A stretch of DNA of 64,000 nucleotides from Rhodospirillaceae bacterium (GTDB taxonomy: Bacteria; Pseudomonadota; Gammaproteobacteria; Steroidobacterales; Rariloculaceae): the NCBI GenBank assembly GCA_002718345.1, contig PBDA01000023.1:1-64000 (forward strand). The letters are read 5' to 3'. This document shows, piece by piece, positions 61,903 to 64,000 of the stretch. Each line of letters opens with the position of its first letter. The first letter of the stretch is position 1. The notes beneath the pieces are model-generated. The model was not told where the DNA came from. It saw only the letters and a program-made list of their open reading frames with translations, and ran no database searches. Position numbers and translations under genes: made by a program.

Positions 61903-63180
61903 ATGGCGCGTTATCTTAAAAAGGGCAAGCCCCCTAATGAAATTGCCTTGGAAGATGCAAAAATTCGTCAAGCTGTAGAGAGCATCCTGCAAGAAATTGG
62001 TGCTAGAGGGGATAATGCTCTTAGAAATTTTTCTCAAAAATTTGACAAATGGTCCCCGAAATCATTTCGTCTGACTGAACAGGATATTGCCGCTTGTTAC
62101 CAAGAACTACCAAAACAGGTTATTGAAGATATTAAATTTGCACAGACTCAGATCAGAAACTTTGCCCAAGCACAAAAAGATGCATTACTCAATGTAGAGA
62201 TAGAAACCCTTCCAGGAGTAGTTCTTGGTCATAGGAATATTCCTGTTAACAGTGTTGGATGCTATGTCCCAGGCGGAAAATACCCTATGGTTGCATCAGC
62301 ACATATGAGCGTTGTGACTGCCAAGGTTGCTGGTGTAAAGCGGATAATTGCAGCAGCACCACCTCATAAAGGTAAACCAAGCGCGGCTATTGTTACTGCC
62401 ATGTCTCTTGCAGGTGCTAATGAAATCTATTGTTTAGGTGGTGTACAGGCCGTTGCAGCCATGGCCCTTGGCACACAAACCATTGACTCAGTTGACATGA
62501 TTGTTGGACCCGGAAATGCGTATGTCGCCGAAGCAAAAAGACAACTTTTTGGACGTGTAGGGATTGACCTTTTGGCTGGACCAACTGAAACCTTAATTAT
62601 TGCCGATGAAAGCGTGGATGGAGAATTATGTGCTACTGACCTCTTAGGGCAAGCGGAACATGGTCCAACATCACCTGCTGTACTATTGACGGATTCCGAA
62701 CAACTTGCCAAGGACACTTTAAAAGAGATTGACAAACAACTTGAAATACTTCCGACAGCAGAGATTGCTGGTGCTGCTTGGCGTGACTACGGCCAAGCGA
62801 TAGTTTGTGATAGCTTGGAAGAAATGATCAAAATTGCTGATGAAATCGCCTCAGAACATGTACAGGTCATGACCAAGGACCCAGACTACTTTTTAAAAAA
62901 TATGACTAATTATGGTGCATTGTTTTTAGGACCCGAAACCAACGTTTCTTATGGTGATAAGGTGATTGGCACTAACCACACACTACCCACAAAAAAAGCT
63001 GCTCGCTACACAGGAGGTTTATGGGTTGGCAAATTTATTAAAACCTGCACCTATCAAAAAATATCTGAAGAAGCTTCACTTCATATTGGCGAGTATTGCT
63101 CGCGGCTTTGCGACTTAGAAGGTTTCATGGGTCACAAGGAGCAAGCAGATATCAGAGTACGTAGATATGGAACCTCCTAA
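61903..63180 (+). CDS. Histidinol-dehydrogenase-family enzyme (HpsN-like or HisD paralogue)
   Basis: A 425-residue NAD-dependent enzyme of the HisD family. [18 protein letters not shown] near residue 122, [14 protein letters not shown] near 205, LLGQAEHG with zinc ligands Gln and His, ASEHVQV with the catalytic Glu-His, [13 protein letters not shown] with the zinc Asp, and GFMGHKEQ with the last zinc His are all present. HisD makes histidine from histidinol, but no other his gene is here; HisD-like sulfopropanediol dehydrogenase (HpsN) is an alternative. GGAG precedes the ATG. The divergent SDR at 61058 may act in the same pathway. Confidence 0.9.
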   Translation: MARYLKKGKPPNEIALEDAKIRQAVESILQEIGARGDNALRNFSQKFDKWSPKSFRLTEQDIAACYQELPKQVIEDIKFAQTQIRNFAQAQKDALLNVEIETLPGVVLGHRNIPVNSVGCYVPGGKYPMVASAHMSVVTAKVAGVKRIIAAAPPHKGKPSAAIVTAMSLAGANEIYCLGGVQAVAAMALGTQTIDSVDMIVGPGNAYVAEAKRQLFGRVGIDLLAGPTETLIIADESVDGELCATDLLGQAEHGPTSPAVLLTDSEQLAKDTLKEIDKQLEILPTAEIAGAAWRDYGQAIVCDSLEEMIKIADEIASEHVQVMTKDPDYFLKNMTNYGALFLGPETNVSYGDKVIGTNHTLPTKKAARYTGGLWVGKFIKTCTYQKISEEASLHIGEYCSRLCDLEGFMGHKEQADIRVRRYGTS

Positions 63181-63279
63181 ATAGCAATTTAAGAAAAAAT
63201 TAACTCCTATTTCAAACGTGGGAGGTTAAAATCATCGGATACGGACATCCATTAATAAATCAAAAAGGGGAAAAATAAA

Positions 63280-63963
63280 ATGGGATTCTCACCTCGAGTA
63301 GTCATAATTACCTCAGCTCTTTTGGCTGGTTTCAGCCAGTTATCTCTTGCTCAAGATGAGAGCGCTGCGTACATGGTTACCTATATTGAAGTTGCGCCAT
63401 CTGCTACGGAAGAGGTAGCTCAATTAATAACAGACTATGCACAGGCAGGTGCTACTGCTAATGGCAATATGCACTTCCAAGCTCTGCAACGAATTGGAAG
63501 ATCAAGTCACTTTGCCCTAATTGAAACATGGGCTGATGAGGCCGCCCGAGACGCATACGCTAATTCAATGACTGCCATTCAATTTAATGAGTCCCTAGAA
63601 CCGCTTCTTTATAGCCCTGCCGATGCTCGACCTCATGGAGATCTTGCTACGGCAGCAGGAAGTAATGTGGGATCAAACGGTATTTTCGCTGTAACTCATG
63701 TGGATGTCACACCAAATAACACAGACATTGCTGTAGAACTTCTCAATACACTTGCCGATGCGAGCAGGGATGATGAAGGTAATGCTAGGTTTGATGTCCT
63801 TGTGCAGTTAAATCGTCGCAACCATATGACTGTGGTAGAGGCTTGGGAAACGCCTGCTGATCAAGAAACTCATTATGGCGAAGATCACACCAAGGCATTT
63901 CGAACAAGTCTTTTCCCCTTAAGTGGCGCTCTGTACGACGAACGACTATACCGCTCACTCTAA
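63280..63963 (+). CDS. Exported tandem-ABM-domain protein
   Basis: A 227-residue protein with a signal peptide (to about SLAQ, residue 24) followed by two ABM-type ferredoxin-like domains: residues about 32-105 (YIEVAPSATEEVAQLI, HFALIETWADEAARDAY) and about 132-210 (HVDVTPNNTDIAVELL, HMTVVEAWETPADQETH). Each repeat keeps the core pattern seen in the small protein at 20171-20467. Export of a fused ABM pair is uncommon; a periplasmic quinol or aromatic oxidation role is a guess. GGGG precedes the ATG. Confidence 0.85.
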   Translation: MGFSPRVVIITSALLAGFSQLSLAQDESAAYMVTYIEVAPSATEEVAQLITDYAQAGATANGNMHFQALQRIGRSSHFALIETWADEAARDAYANSMTAIQFNESLEPLLYSPADARPHGDLATAAGSNVGSNGIFAVTHVDVTPNNTDIAVELLNTLADASRDDEGNARFDVLVQLNRRNHMTVVEAWETPADQETHYGEDHTKAFRTSLFPLSGALYDERLYRSL

Positions 63964-64000
63964 AGCAGTAAGATCATTCGAAGCCTTAGAATTATTGGTA

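Noticed and set aside
1-64000. CRISPR arrays, insertion sequences, phage genes, integrases or rRNA
   Set aside because: No regularly spaced repeats, transposase or integrase motifs, or rRNA-like sequence were seen on either strand.
1-64000. Genes split by an in-frame TGA that could be selenoproteins
   Set aside because: Every gene in the window reaches normal family length and none is followed by an in-frame continuation after TGA that I could recognise; no selenoprotein is claimed here.

Overview
The window looks like a chromosomal stretch from a Gram-negative, AT-leaning bacterium, most likely an uncultured, probably marine proteobacterium. The grounds are an outer-membrane beta-barrel protein (DUF5916), many Sec, Tat and lipobox signals, TRAP and tripartite tricarboxylate (TTT) transporters that need periplasmic binding proteins, and a bacterial SelA/SelB/tRNA-Sec set. 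No rRNA, phage, insertion sequence or CRISPR array was seen, and genus-level placement is not possible from the sequence alone. Coding density is high; only one gap exceeds 300 bp (33755-34128).

Layout. 1-1835: a cut-off exported YtcJ-like amidohydrolase facing a class B3-like metallo-beta-lactamase-fold protein whose leader contains a terminator-like hairpin. 1843-5235 (minus): a compact selenocysteine cassette, selA-selB-tRNA-Sec(UCA), behind a DUF5916 barrel gene (5352-7586). 7805-14483 (minus): an aminotransferase, a GntP permease, a PanE-like dehydrogenase and a two-domain FAD/Fe-S dehydrogenase, read as one hydroxy-acid/glyoxylate-type block. 14688-20467 (plus): a crotonase-fold/CoA-transferase pair, then exported proteins (DUF6152, MBL fold, YceI, lipoprotein amidohydrolase) and a small monooxygenase, closed by a clear intrinsic terminator. 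20496-30490: a 3-hydroxyisobutyrate-dehydrogenase-like gene, TRAP system 1, a gamma-resorcylate-decarboxylase-like amidohydrolase, an NHL propeller, a cyclase-family hydrolase and an orphan molybdenum hydroxylase subunit.

30530-47256 is a transporter-rich block: a TctB-TctA pair with a Gfo/Idh/MocA oxidoreductase but no TctC; a divergent three-gene operon (M24-fold protein, truncated PEP-synthase-like dikinase, CtBP-type dehydrogenase); a PQQ-type dehydrogenase; a complete TctB-A-C set behind a second Gfo/Idh gene; and TRAP system 2 with a third Gfo/Idh gene between its binding protein and membrane subunits. 47325-63963 holds a lipoprotein propeller, an SDR, an acyl-CoA dehydrogenase/phosphotransferase pair, another YtcJ-like amidohydrolase, a PepSY-type membrane protein, an exported amidase, an orphan Tat-exported TRAP binding protein, an arylsulfotransferase-like lipoprotein, a second DUF6152 protein, an SDR facing a histidinol-dehydrogenase-family enzyme, and an exported tandem-ABM protein.

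Taken together this looks like an accessory catabolic region: periplasmic or outer-membrane enzymes act on organic substrates, several binding-protein transporters import the products, and linked NAD(P)- or flavin-dependent dehydrogenases and CoA enzymes oxidise them. The substrates are not determined. The most unusual items are the M24/dikinase/dehydrogenase operon, two TRAP binding proteins that share a Cys-x-Cys motif and lack the usual substrate-binding Arg, several metal-site substitutions (His to Gln, Asp to Cys), and the tightly packed selenocysteine cassette with no selenoprotein in view.
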